From Planctomycetaceae bacterium (GTDB taxonomy: Bacteria > Planctomycetota > Planctomycetia > Planctomycetales > Planctomycetaceae): DNA of 11,332 nt. The notes under the pieces were generated by a model. That model saw only the letters and a program-made list of their open reading frames with translations. It searched no databases and was not told the DNA's origin. Shown piece by piece: positions 1 through 7,310 of the stretch. The position numbers were made by a program, and so were the translations under genes. Numbering within the stretch: the stretch's first letter is position 1; each line of letters opens with the position of its first letter. Location: positions 1 to 11,332 of the forward strand of contig JAGQQP010000073.1 of the NCBI GenBank assembly GCA_020426085.1, in the 5' to 3' direction.

Positions 1-14
1 AGCAGCATATTCAG

Positions 15-88
15 GGCGCCGTAGCCAAGTGGTCTAAGGCGGCGGATTGCAAATCCGTTATTCCCCGGTTCGAATCCGGGCGGCGCCT
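15..88 (+). tRNA. tRNA-Cys (anticodon GCA)
   Basis: The gene forms a full cloverleaf. The 7-bp acceptor stem pairs GGCGCCG (15-21) with CGGCGCC (81-87), and U88 is the discriminator base, as expected for cysteine tRNAs. The anticodon loop TTGCAAA places GCA at 49-51. The T-arm GGTTCGAATCC is canonical. No CCA is encoded, because the acceptor stem is followed by TCTTATAA. It delivers cysteine to UGC/UGU codons. Its promoter lies mostly outside the window, since only 14 bases precede it. Confidence 0.97.
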
Positions 89-93
89 CTTAT

Positions 94-127
94 AAAAAAA
101 TAGCCTCCTTCTGGAGGCTGTTTTTTT
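94..127. terminator. Bidirectional intrinsic terminator
   Basis: AGCCTCC (102-108) pairs perfectly with GGAGGCT (113-119) around a TTCT loop. Seven T residues follow at 121-127 and seven A residues precede at 94-100, so the hairpin has a U-tract in either direction. On the plus strand it ends the tRNA-Cys transcript. On the minus strand it lies 25 bp past the stop of the 152-1525 gene and can end that transcript. Confidence 0.93.
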
Positions 128-151
128 ATGCGCAGTTAGATTGGGTTACTG

Positions 152-1525
152 TTATTTTTTCTGACTGTTTTTCAGTTCATCCAGAAACTCTGAGTTTTTC
201 AGACAGTGCACCAGACTGATATCACTAGCCATCCTTCCCCTGCGATCCGTGATCTGATCGGCAATATTGACCATCCGGTCTAAACCCGCAGTGATATCCT
301 GCTTAATGGTTTCAGACTGGCTGGACTTCAATTCCGACAGTGCAGAACCAGAGGCATTCCATAAGATCCAGGTTGTGGTAATGTCATGCAGACTTGCCGT
401 TCCAAGCGGGTAATACTGATTTATCCTCAGTTCCCACGCAGCTTTTGACTGTCCCAAGCTGTCATTGAAGTATTTCTGGCTGTCTGACTCTCGGTCCAGA
501 TTCTGATAGTATTTACCCTGAACATAATTCAGATGCGCCTTAGACAAATCCACCAGGTCCGCTCGCCCCAGGCCTGCCCCATTAGAAGCAAACCAGTCTA
601 CTGCAGACTCAATCTGACGGAGATCCTCAGTATAATTCAGCAGACTCGTCTCATCTTTTTTGACCCCGTTAAAGAAATTCTGTTCCTGTCTTGCAAGATT
701 GACAGCACGAGAAGCACGACGAAATTCGCCAAGCCCTGCTTCCCCTACCCGAAATTCCTCTTCACGGACCGAATGATATTCATTCGCAAAACGGTTGATC
801 TGTCCCAGCGCTGCTTGTTGAAGATCGCGGTTGCTTAACGCGCTGGCGATTTCATAGTCATTTTGTGCAAGAATCAGTCTGGCATGGACCAGATCCCCAT
901 ACCAGCCTTGAGCAGCAGGCTGATTCATAGCCTGTAGCTGCTCGACGGCATTCTGAATCAGATTTCGCTTCTCGTTAAGCAGTTGCAGTTTGATACGTTC
1001 TCGATTCTGCAGCGAGGCAACCTTGATCTTAGAATCGTAAGCCAGATTCAATGCCAGATTGTAATCTACCAGGGGAAGCAGTCCCCGAGTAAAAGAATTC
1101 TCAGACTGGTTAATTAAATCATTGGCTGTCGCGATGGTCTGCTCCAGTTTCTGACGCACAGCACGTGAGGAGAACTGATTCTCAGGCCGGCTCTGCTGTT
1201 GAAACTGAATCTTCGGCTTTAAGGCAGTCACTGGAGGCTGTTGTTCTGTTTTGCCCGCCATATTTTGTGGTACGACATTTAATGGAATGTACTGGTCGAT
1301 TTCCCTGTTTTTGATCTCCGGTGCTACTTTATTGATACTGACGAAAACCGTCTGTTCGAATTCCTCATTCAAAAAATCCTGAACTGTCCGGTGAGACTGA
1401 ATAGGAGCCTGATATCGCAGGGGGGGCTCGGACGAAGTCGATTGTGAACTGGATGGAGCGATGACCAGTCCCACCATGAAAAACAGCAGAGAAAAACTGA
1501 TACAAAAATGAATTCGATCGCTCAT
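152..1525 (-). CDS. Secreted helical protein of unknown function
   Basis: This 457-residue protein has a probable signal peptide: a short charged N-terminus (MSDRIH), a hydrophobic core at about residues 8-23, then a Ser-rich stretch. Residues 30-120 are low in structure signal and rich in Pro, Gln and Ser. From about residue 120 to the end the sequence is rich in Gln, Leu, Ala, Asn and Glu, with long predicted helices (for example 121-145, 165-200 and 205-250), suggesting a helical-bundle or TolC-like coiled architecture. I recognise no catalytic motif and do not assign a family. The single Cys in the mature part (C441) is near the C-terminus. The ATG at 1525 has only a weak AGAG-type Shine-Dalgarno, but it directly precedes the signal peptide. 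The gene stands alone, with the bidirectional terminator just beyond its stop. A periplasmic or envelope location is likely; the function is unknown. Confidence 0.85.
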   Translation of the reverse strand: MSDRIHFCISFSLLFFMVGLVIAPSSSQSTSSEPPLRYQAPIQSHRTVQDFLNEEFEQTVFVSINKVAPEIKNREIDQYIPLNVVPQNMAGKTEQQPPVTALKPKIQFQQQSRPENQFSSRAVRQKLEQTIATANDLINQSENSFTRGLLPLVDYNLALNLAYDSKIKVASLQNRERIKLQLLNEKRNLIQNAVEQLQAMNQPAAQGWYGDLVHARLILAQNDYEIASALSNRDLQQAALGQINRFANEYHSVREEEFRVGEAGLGEFRRASRAVNLARQEQNFFNGVKKDETSLLNYTEDLRQIESAVDWFASNGAGLGRADLVDLSKAHLNYVQGKYYQNLDRESDSQKYFNDSLGQSKAAWELRINQYYPLGTASLHDITTTWILWNASGSALSELKSSQSETIKQDITAGLDRMVNIADQITDRRGRMASDISLVHCLKNSEFLDELKNSQKK

Positions 1526-1757
1526 GAGGACTCTAAATTACCAGAATGGATGAGGTCCAGAATAAAAATCTCCGGACTTTGTCAGAGCGATCCATGCTGT
1601 TTGATTCTCGAGCTTCCTGCTTTATTTAATCGACTGCTGACACACCACAAATTTCAAAAATTTTTGATGGCGTTGTAATACAAATGAGATGTATTTCTGG
1701 CAGTGATCGACAAACTGGTACGAATGGACTAACTGGACCAGCGACATGATTCTCTTC

Positions 1758-1781
1758 GAACTGGTTTTCCAAATCCAGTTC
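1758..1781. repeat. 7-bp perfect inverted repeat
   Basis: GAACTGG (1758-1764) and CCAGTTC (1775-1781) are exact reverse complements around a 10-nt spacer. No T-run follows on either strand, so it is not an intrinsic terminator. It could be an operator or chance. It lies about 230 bp upstream of the 1525 start codon and about 390 bp upstream of 2167. Confidence 0.4.
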
Positions 1782-1936
1782 AGGATCGATTTTCTTAAGC
1801 CTGCCTGGAAAGAACACTTATCATGATCCCATATTAAAACACTCACTCCAGAATACACACAAATGTACACTTTAGTATGAATCAATCCGTACTTTTTATA
1901 TTTTATTCTGGCTTTAGATTGGGTTGAATAATTACT

Positions 1937-2146
1937 ATGAAAACGATTATTTACAGTTTCCTATTTACCCCTGATTACATATTTGCCTCTAGTGATAACA
2001 TTTGTTATCGTAACGCTATCATTACAAACGACATATTCTTCCTAATCGACTCAGATATTCAAACTTTGGATCTGAGCCATGATTGGATCAGCTATCTGAC
2101 TGAACAGATAATTTCGACAGTTGGTACAAGATTGCCGCTTGCTTGA
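1937..2146 (+). CDS. Doubtful 69-residue open frame upstream of the activator
   Basis: An ATG-initiated frame of 69 codons ends 20 bp before the activator's ATG. The product (MKTIIYSFLF...) starts with a short hydrophobic stretch but resembles nothing I know. No Shine-Dalgarno precedes the ATG; the upstream sequence is GGTTGAATAATTACT. It also spans the candidate activator promoter at 2083-2112, which argues against it being a real gene. It is listed only because it is the longest plus-strand frame in this gap. Confidence 0.1.
   Translation: MKTIIYSFLFTPDYIFASSDNICYRNAIITNDIFFLIDSDIQTLDLSHDWISYLTEQIISTVGTRLPLA
2083..2112 (+). promoter_or_regulatory. Candidate housekeeping promoter of the activator gene
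   Basis: TTGGAT (2083-2088) and GATAAT (2107-2112) are separated by 18 bp. The -10 matches TATAAT at five of six bases; the -35 matches only TTG of TTGACA. It would start transcription near 2119, about 48 bp before the ATG at 2167. It is a plausible sigma-70-type promoter but is called by eye from a weak -35. Confidence 0.33.
2093..2110. repeat. Inverted repeat TATCTG-N6-CAGATA in the activator promoter
   Basis: TATCTG (2093-2098) and CAGATA (2105-2110) are exact reverse complements with a 6-nt spacer. The element sits between the candidate -35 and -10, overlapping the latter, a classic operator position. It may be a site for autoregulation by the Fis-type HTH of the activator. Related ATCTG/CAGAT half-sites occur upstream of the pilin genes. 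Confidence 0.35.
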
Positions 2147-2154
2147 TTGAGTAC

Positions 2155-2160
2155 AAAGGA
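2155..2160 (+). promoter_or_regulatory. Ribosome binding site that fixes the activator start
   Basis: AAAGGA lies 6 nt before the ATG at 2167. It is too close to serve the overlapping GTG at 2164 well, and it lies downstream of the possible TTG start at 2143. It therefore favours ATG 2167. Confidence 0.65.
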
Positions 2161-2166
2161 TCCGTG

Positions 2167-3597
2167 ATGCACCTGCCTGGAATTCTCTATACCTCAGACT
2201 CCCAAATAGGCCTGAAACTCAACCGTCAGCTGGAGGAGATCAATCTGAAACTGGAAACAGTTTCCTGCCTTGAGGCCCTGAAGGATGCACTTCAGAAATC
2301 GAGCCAGACGGTCTTATTCATTGATTTACGTGCAGAACAATCCCTTCCGGAAATTGAGGATCGAAAGTCAATTCTCCTATACATGCGCGAGCAATGCGAA
2401 ACTCCTGTTAAAGTCGTTTCTATCATTGATCAGTTTATTCCTCTTGAGTTATTGGAGTCTGCGAACTTCCTGACTGACAGTTACCTGGAATACCCACCTG
2501 TACCTGAAGAAATTCAGGCACTCTCAGCAGATCTGGAAGCTATAGATCCCGTCGTGAAATCATCTGACTTACCAGAATCGCGTCATATTATTGATCGAAA
2601 CAGGCACGTTGCCACGTATACCAAGGCGATGATTCCGATTCTTGATCAAATCACCAAGATCGCGAAACACAATGTCACATTACTTCTCGTTGGTGAAACA
2701 GGAACCGGTAAAACGACTCTGGCATCTATGATTCATGAACTCTCGCCAAGAAGCGCGGAACCTTTTCAGAACATTGCCTGTGGTGCACTGCCATCCGATT
2801 TGATTGAAAGTGAACTGTTCGGTCACCTCAGAGGTTCGTTCACCGGGGCGGATCGCTCCAAAATTGGTCGCTTCGAAGCCGCAGGGAAGGGGACTTTGCT
2901 TCTGGATGAAATCGATATACTCTCATCCAAAGATCAGGCTAAATTACTGAAAGTAATTGAAACAGGGCAGTTTGAGCCTGTCGGATCTACAGAATCCCGT
3001 ATTTCTGAAGCACGACTGATTGTTGCTGCGAATGTGGAACTGGATGAATTGACTCGCAATAACAAATTTCGCTCTGACTTATATTATCGACTGAATGTAC
3101 TCCAGTTTCGGCTGCCTGCACTCCGCGAGCGACCACATGATATCATCCCGCTCGCTGTCCAGTTTATTACAGAATGCTGCGAGCAACATGGAATCAAGAT
3201 AACGAAAATACATCGTAGTGTGCCTGAAATGCTCAAGCAGTACCACTGGCCTGGAAACCTGCGTGAATTAAAAAACCAGATTCAACGAGCAGTCCTGTTT
3301 TCGAATCACGGCGAGTTGACCTCTGATGAATTTTCTCCCAATATTATTGAGCAAGTCAGTAATGGTAGTCAGGAAAGACTACATCGGGAGATGGAGAGTA
3401 CTTCTCTGGCAGATCAGGTGGCAATCAGTGAAAAGCATTTACTTCAGAAATCACTGTCGGAGAATGGATATCGAAAAACTGCCACAGCGAAAGCATTAGG
3501 AATCAGCCGGGTAGGGCTTTATAAGAAAATGCGCAAGTACGGAATGCTGGAACAAAAGAAATCTTCTACGATGAAGAAAATACAGGCTGAGAATTAA
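2167..3597 (+). CDS. Sigma-54-dependent transcriptional activator (NtrC family)
   Basis: This 476-residue enhancer-binding protein would use ATP hydrolysis to open sigma-54 RNA polymerase at -24/-12 promoters. Residues 1-115 look like a degenerate receiver: an acidic residue in ILYTSDS (D11), a possible phosphoacceptor in VLFIDLR (D53), but SYLEYP (about 105-110) where receivers have a conserved Lys. The AAA+ domain (about 145-375) is complete. It has Walker A GETGTGKT (176-183), sigma-54 contact loop GSFTGA (223-228), Walker B LLLDEID (244-250), arginine-finger segment FRSDLYYRLN (301-310) and sensor II WPGNLRELK (361-369). The C-terminal Fis-type HTH spans about 417-460. ATG 2167 is chosen for its AAAGGA site; a TTG at 2143 would add eight residues. 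The gene converges on tadC, and two sigma-54-like promoters lie upstream of the pilin genes, so the pilus locus is its likely target (inference). Confidence 0.95.
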   Translation: MHLPGILYTSDSQIGLKLNRQLEEINLKLETVSCLEALKDALQKSSQTVLFIDLRAEQSLPEIEDRKSILLYMREQCETPVKVVSIIDQFIPLELLESANFLTDSYLEYPPVPEEIQALSADLEAIDPVVKSSDLPESRHIIDRNRHVATYTKAMIPILDQITKIAKHNVTLLLVGETGTGKTTLASMIHELSPRSAEPFQNIACGALPSDLIESELFGHLRGSFTGADRSKIGRFEAAGKGTLLLDEIDILSSKDQAKLLKVIETGQFEPVGSTESRISEARLIVAANVELDELTRNNKFRSDLYYRLNVLQFRLPALRERPHDIIPLAVQFITECCEQHGIKITKIHRSVPEMLKQYHWPGNLRELKNQIQRAVLFSNHGELTSDEFSPNIIEQVSNGSQERLHREMESTSLADQVAISEKHLLQKSLSENGYRKTATAKALGISRVGLYKKMRKYGMLEQKKSSTMKKIQAEN

Positions 3598-3599
3598 AC

Positions 3600-3625
3600 C
3601 GGGTTTCGGCACCATGTGATACCCG
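3600..3625. terminator. Possible weak terminator between convergent genes
   Basis: CGGGT (3600-3604) pairs with ACCCG (3621-3625), with an inner CAC/GTG pair (3610-3612 with 3616-3618). There is no clear T-run on either strand. The position is right, in the 93-bp space between the convergent stops of the activator (3597) and tadC (3691), but the hairpin is weak. Confidence 0.25.
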
Positions 3626-3690
3626 AATAATGCATTCCACTCAATTACTTAAAGATTGCAATAGCAGTTAGAACGTAACTCATTCTGATT

Positions 3691-4695
3691 TTATAGACCG
3701 CTATTTTCACTCTGCTGACGGACTGACTCAGATGTTGTGCTGATGGATTCACCATAAGTGTTTGGTTCAAGAATCCCTCCCGGTCGATGTTCACGGATTA
3801 GAAAATTACGCAGTTCAAGAACTGCTGGTCCGAAGAACAAAATGTAGATCGGAGGTGCCATGCAAAAGATGATGGGGAATAACAGTTTGATACTGGTTTT
3901 GCTGGAGTTCTCTTCAGCCCGTTGTCGGTATTTTCTTCGTACTCCATCTGCAAAGTCAATCAATGCTGTTGAAACATTTGTCCCCAGTCGTTCTGTCTGA
4001 GAAATCATTAAAGACAACGCGTTCACATCTGGTGCATCAATCCGTTTAGCAAACTGTTTTAAAGCATCTGCCATCGAGTTTGCATCAGCATGCCTGCGAA
4101 TAATTTCGAATTCGACGGCGATATCCGGATGAGAAAAACGGACTTCATCGGTAACGCGTTCTAAAGCCGTTCTCAGTGGTACTCCGCCGGTCAGGCACAT
4201 CATCACCAGGTCAAGTGCATCAGGCAAACCTCTCTGGATTCGATGCACACGACGATTTGCCTGATTATGCAGAACGATACGAGGCAGACCATAACCAGCA
4301 CCAGCGATGATTAAACCCGCTAACAGAATAATCTCTGGTATGTTTGAACCAGGGTCTGCTAATACGCAACCGATTCCCGTCCCGATTAAAACGAGAACAA
4401 CCAGCATATTTCGAGTGGCCAGATATTCGACCAGCGCCGTTGAGCGATAGTAACCAGCCCGCTTCAAGTCGAGTTCAATTTTACTGATTTCGTTGCTGGA
4501 TTGTGGGATAACGCCAGCAAGTGCACGACTGAAAACACCAACCTTTGATGTTTTATAATAATTGACACCTCGTTCATCGAGCTTCGAATTCTTATTTCTG
4601 CCTGCACGATGGCCTGCTGAAATTGCATCTCCAATCAGGAAGATGACAAAGCAGACTAACAGAAAAGTGGCAACGGTGACAATTTCGATAAACAT
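3691..4695 (-). CDS. tadC: TadC-like type II/IV secretion inner-membrane protein
   Basis: This 334-residue integral membrane protein is one of the two inner-membrane platform proteins of the Tad pilus. With TadB it is thought to couple the CpaF ATPase to pilin extrusion. Hydrophobic segments lie at about residues 4-22, 97-113, 119-138 and 270-290. A cytoplasmic T2SSF domain spans about 155-270, starting with GLPDALDLVMMCLTGGVPLRTALE and including the Q-E-R-L-G-T segment (about 233-239) typical of the TadC branch. The C-terminal tail (about 300-334) is hydrophilic, Ser/Glu-rich and probably disordered. It follows tadB by 70 bp on the same strand and is the last gene of the cluster, converging on the sigma-54 activator. 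The ATG is preceded by AAAGAG about 8 nt upstream, a modest ribosome site. Confidence 0.93.
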   Translation of the reverse strand: MFIEIVTVATFLLVCFVIFLIGDAISAGHRAGRNKNSKLDERGVNYYKTSKVGVFSRALAGVIPQSSNEISKIELDLKRAGYYRSTALVEYLATRNMLVVLVLIGTGIGCVLADPGSNIPEIILLAGLIIAGAGYGLPRIVLHNQANRRVHRIQRGLPDALDLVMMCLTGGVPLRTALERVTDEVRFSHPDIAVEFEIIRRHADANSMADALKQFAKRIDAPDVNALSLMISQTERLGTNVSTALIDFADGVRRKYRQRAEENSSKTSIKLLFPIIFCMAPPIYILFFGPAVLELRNFLIREHRPGGILEPNTYGESISTTSESVRQQSENSGL

Positions 4696-4765
4696 GGAGA
4701 TCTCTTTAATTAAAAACCAGTTTTCTTATGACAGTCAACCAGTTTGTGAAAATCCGAATCGAAGT

Positions 4766-5698
4766 TTAATAATCAGTTCTTAATAGTGTTGATACCCAGA
4801 GGATCCCAATCACTTCCAGAACAATAGCAATCAACAACAGTATATTTCCAACTGGATCCGTATATAGATTGGAAACATGGTCAGGAAATGCAACCATTAA
4901 TACAACAAACGCTACAGGAGCCACTACGGTCATCAGCAGAGCGGAAGCACGGCCTGCCCCGGTAGATGCTTTCATCTGGCGGCGATAGTTGATGCGATCT
5001 CGAACCACATCGGCCATGCGTTCCAGATTCGCCGGAAGATTTCCGCCTGTTTTTCGATACAGCATCAAGGTAGACGTTAATATTTTCAAATCAATCAACT
5101 GGATTCGACTGGAAAGCGACTTCATGACAGCAGGAACTGATAAATTCATGTCAAGCTGTCGGGCACACCGTCTGAATTCAAAACTCAATGGCCCTTTTGT
5201 TTCTTCACCAACAATTGAAATAGCCTGTTCGAGACTGGCTCCTGCGTGCGTCGAGCGAGCCAGTAAATCGATCATTTCAGGAAGTTCTTCCTGAATGGTC
5301 TGCATGCGTTTTTTTCGACGAAAGTGTAGAATGATCAGAACGGCAATCATGCCTCCAATCATCCCGGCAATCCCAGCCAGTGGTTGATTCGAATAAATGA
5401 AAACACTGCCACCAATCGCCAGACCACAGGCAATCAACAGGAGAAAAGCACTAAACGGTGTGAAATCAGAACCGTTCTCAAGTACCAGTCGATCGAAGCT
5501 CTGATCAAATTTTCCCAGCAGGCTGGTTGCAGGCTCGTGGTCAAATACATTATGAATTCTGCGCAGACGAGGTCGCTTTGAAAAGGATTCCCCTTTAGAG
5601 CCAGACACGCCGGCCAAATCGCGGACAAACATATAAGTTGCCAGTGCTGCAACTGTCACTGCAGCAAAACAAATTAAGGCTACCGTTGAACTGTCCAC
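4766..5698 (-). CDS. tadB: TadB-like type II/IV secretion inner-membrane protein
   Basis: This 310-residue membrane protein pairs with TadC as the Tad pilus platform. An N-terminal membrane segment (about 5-25) precedes a charged cytoplasmic stretch. Two further segments (about 81-101 and 105-125) follow, then the T2SSF domain (about 136-250) and two C-terminal segments (251-271 and 285-306). Diagnostic sequence is ELPEMIDLLARSTHAGASLE (138-157) and the TGGNLPANLERMADVVRDR motif (217-235) shared by TadB proteins. The start is GTG (5698-5696), with GGAG about 10 nt upstream. It lies 72 bp after cpaF and 70 bp before tadC. These gaps are longer than in tightly packed tad operons, but the three are probably co-transcribed. 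Confidence 0.94.
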   Translation of the reverse strand: MDSSTVALICFAAVTVAALATYMFVRDLAGVSGSKGESFSKRPRLRRIHNVFDHEPATSLLGKFDQSFDRLVLENGSDFTPFSAFLLLIACGLAIGGSVFIYSNQPLAGIAGMIGGMIAVLIILHFRRKKRMQTIQEELPEMIDLLARSTHAGASLEQAISIVGEETKGPLSFEFRRCARQLDMNLSVPAVMKSLSSRIQLIDLKILTSTLMLYRKTGGNLPANLERMADVVRDRINYRRQMKASTGAGRASALLMTVVAPVAFVVLMVAFPDHVSNLYTDPVGNILLLIAIVLEVIGILWVSTLLRTDY

Positions 5699-5770
5699 TA
5701 CAGGAGTTCTCCACTTACTGACTAAAACACAAATCTCAAAACCAGGGACAAACAGTCTCTGGATTCATAT

Positions 5771-7105
5771 TTACTTTTTCTCAAAAATCTGCTGACTTAA
5801 TTTAATTCCAGAGGCTTCCATTCGCTTCAGACACAAAGGGCGGTATCCGGTAGCATAGAATTTACCCTGGGCATTTCCCTGGTCATCAATTCCCGTTTGT
5901 TCAAAACCGAAAATATCTTCTACGGTATAATCTCCCTGGCTGTTCAGTGAGATGATCTCTGAAACTTTTGTGATACAACGCTGTCCGCCTTTCAAACGAG
6001 ACACATGCAGGATGATTCCGATACCATTTGCAATATATTGTCGGATCACTGGCAGAGGCAGATCGAACCCGCTCATCGCAACCATCATCTCCAGGCGGGC
6101 CAGTGCATCACGGGTATCATTCGCATGAATGGTTGTTAGAGAACCTTCATGGCCCGTATTCATCGCCTGGAGCATGTCTAATGCTTCAGCGCCACGCACC
6201 TCACCGACAATGATACGATCGGGACGCATACGCAAACTGTTTTTCACAAGCTGCCTCTGCGAGATTTCCCCCACACCTTCGGTGTTATCTACTTTGGTTT
6301 CCAGCCGAACGACATGCTTATGCTGCAAGATCAACTCAGCTGAATCCTCAATTGTAATCAGGCGTTCTTCACGTGGAATAAAATTTGACAGGGCATTCAA
6401 CATCGTTGTTTTACCACTGCCGGTACCACCGGATATCAACATACTGATCCGGGAATCAACCACTGCAGCCAGGAAGTCGACAATCTCCGGAGTGACAGAT
6501 TTTTTTTCGATCAGGTCATCGATCTGCAGCGGTTTCGCTCCAAATCTTCGAATCGATAATGAGGGTCCGTTTAAAGCCAGGGGAGGAATAATAGCGTTGA
6601 TTCGGGAGCCATCAGGGAGCCGGGCATCGACCATGGGATTAACTTCGTCGATCCTGCGACCCACGCGTGAAACAATCCTCTGGATAATTCGCATCAGGTG
6701 CTGATTGTCAGCGAAGATAACATCAGATTCCTGTAGTTGTCCCGCCTTTTCAATGTGTATTTCATAAGCATGATTTACCAGGATATCACTGACTTCTGGA
6801 TCCTGCATGAGTTGATCCAGTGGTCCCAGCCCGAAAACCTCACTTAATAGTTCACCCAGCAGCCTTTCCCGGTCAATCCCCTCCAGCACGGAAGCGTGAT
6901 CATCACAGATTTCCTTTGCGACTGCTCGCACTTCTGCAGAGAGTTCTTTCTCTGAGATCTGGGCCAGCATGGACAGATCAAGAGAATCGACGAGTTCCTG
7001 ATGGATGAGCACTTTCTGTTTCTGGAATCGAAGTTCTGCTTCCCTGTTCTCAGGAATGTAACTGATCGGCTCCACAAAAAGTTTTTTCGTACCAAGTGAT
7101 TCCAT
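5771..7105 (-). CDS. cpaF: CpaF/TadA secretion ATPase of the Tad pilus
   Basis: This 444-residue cytoplasmic ATPase powers assembly (and in some systems retraction) of Flp pili. It has the usual CpaF layout: a variable N-terminal region (1-80), an N-terminal domain with FGLGPLDQLMQDPEVSDILVN (91-111), and a RecA-like ATPase core. Visible motifs are Walker A GGTGSGKT (226-233), Asp box LITIEDSAEL (249-258), Walker B RIIVGEVRGAEALD (297-310) with catalytic Glu in GEVR, and His box NTGHEGSLTTIHAN (316-329). Length is normal for the family and no key residue is missing. The ATG at 7105 has AGG 8-10 nt upstream. A 205-bp gap with a stem-loop separates it from cpaB, where many tad loci carry a secretin and a cpaE/tadZ gene; neither is here. 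Confidence 0.97.
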   Translation of the reverse strand: MESLGTKKLFVEPISYIPENREAELRFQKQKVLIHQELVDSLDLSMLAQISEKELSAEVRAVAKEICDDHASVLEGIDRERLLGELLSEVFGLGPLDQLMQDPEVSDILVNHAYEIHIEKAGQLQESDVIFADNQHLMRIIQRIVSRVGRRIDEVNPMVDARLPDGSRINAIIPPLALNGPSLSIRRFGAKPLQIDDLIEKKSVTPEIVDFLAAVVDSRISMLISGGTGSGKTTMLNALSNFIPREERLITIEDSAELILQHKHVVRLETKVDNTEGVGEISQRQLVKNSLRMRPDRIIVGEVRGAEALDMLQAMNTGHEGSLTTIHANDTRDALARLEMMVAMSGFDLPLPVIRQYIANGIGIILHVSRLKGGQRCITKVSEIISLNSQGDYTVEDIFGFEQTGIDDQGNAQGKFYATGYRPLCLKRMEASGIKLSQQIFEKK

Positions 7106-7310
7106 GCTAAACCTAATATGTATGAAGATTTGTTTTTCAGGCTGCGAGAACCAATCGTCTGGTCACAGTTCCCTGTTAATTAATTCTGCAGACGGTGAAG
7201 TCAATGCGCACCTTGATCGTTCCGTAGAGCTGTGCTCAAAGTTAACGATCAACGCTGCTAATTAGGATCATCCGATAATGAGTCGGGAATGACACACTGT
7301 CTGGCAGATA
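7106..7310 (-). other. Gap between cpaB and cpaF
   Basis: This 205-bp stretch holds no reading frame of note and no recognisable secretin or cpaE remnant. It contains the inverted repeat at 7213-7252 and one copy of GCAGACG (7188-7194). It could carry a separate cpaF promoter or an mRNA-processing site; neither is demonstrable by eye. Confidence 0.6.
7213..7252 (-). repeat. 9-bp inverted repeat / stem-loop between cpaB and cpaF
   Basis: TTGATCGTT (7213-7221) is the exact reverse complement of AACGATCAA (7244-7252). Inside the 22-nt spacer a second small stem pairs GAGC (7227-7230) with GCTC (7234-7237) around TGT. No T-run follows on the minus strand, so it is not a standard terminator. As RNA it may slow ribosomes or nucleases between cpaB and cpaF; as DNA it could be an operator. 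Confidence 0.55.

Larger units (their letters stand above)
1526..2166. other. AT-rich intergenic region between divergent genes
   Basis: About 640 bp separate the divergent starts of the secreted-protein gene and the sigma-54 activator. Short open frames exist on both strands (for example minus strand 1885-1622), but none has a good ribosome binding site or recognisable protein features. The region must hold the promoters of both flanking genes. Visible structure is an inverted repeat at 1758-1781, a doubtful short frame at 1937-2146, and a candidate promoter with an inverted repeat at 2083-2112. Confidence 0.7.

Noticed and set aside
1526..1620. CTGACA and TATTCT as a promoter for the secreted-protein gene (minus strand)
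   Set aside because: Spacing is only 15 bp and the -10 is weak.
1622..1885. Minus-strand open frames of 87 and 63 codons
   Set aside because: No ribosome binding site, odd composition (Cys/Val/Tyr-rich) and no recognisable domain; judged to be chance frames in AT-rich DNA.
2122..2135. Sigma-54-like TGGTAC-N4-TTGC just upstream of the activator gene
   Set aside because: The GG to GC spacing is one base short of the strict requirement, so it should not work as a -24/-12 promoter.
6129..6704. 191-codon plus-strand frame
   Set aside because: Lies entirely antisense to the conserved ATPase core of cpaF; its sequence is what the complement of a constrained gene produces.
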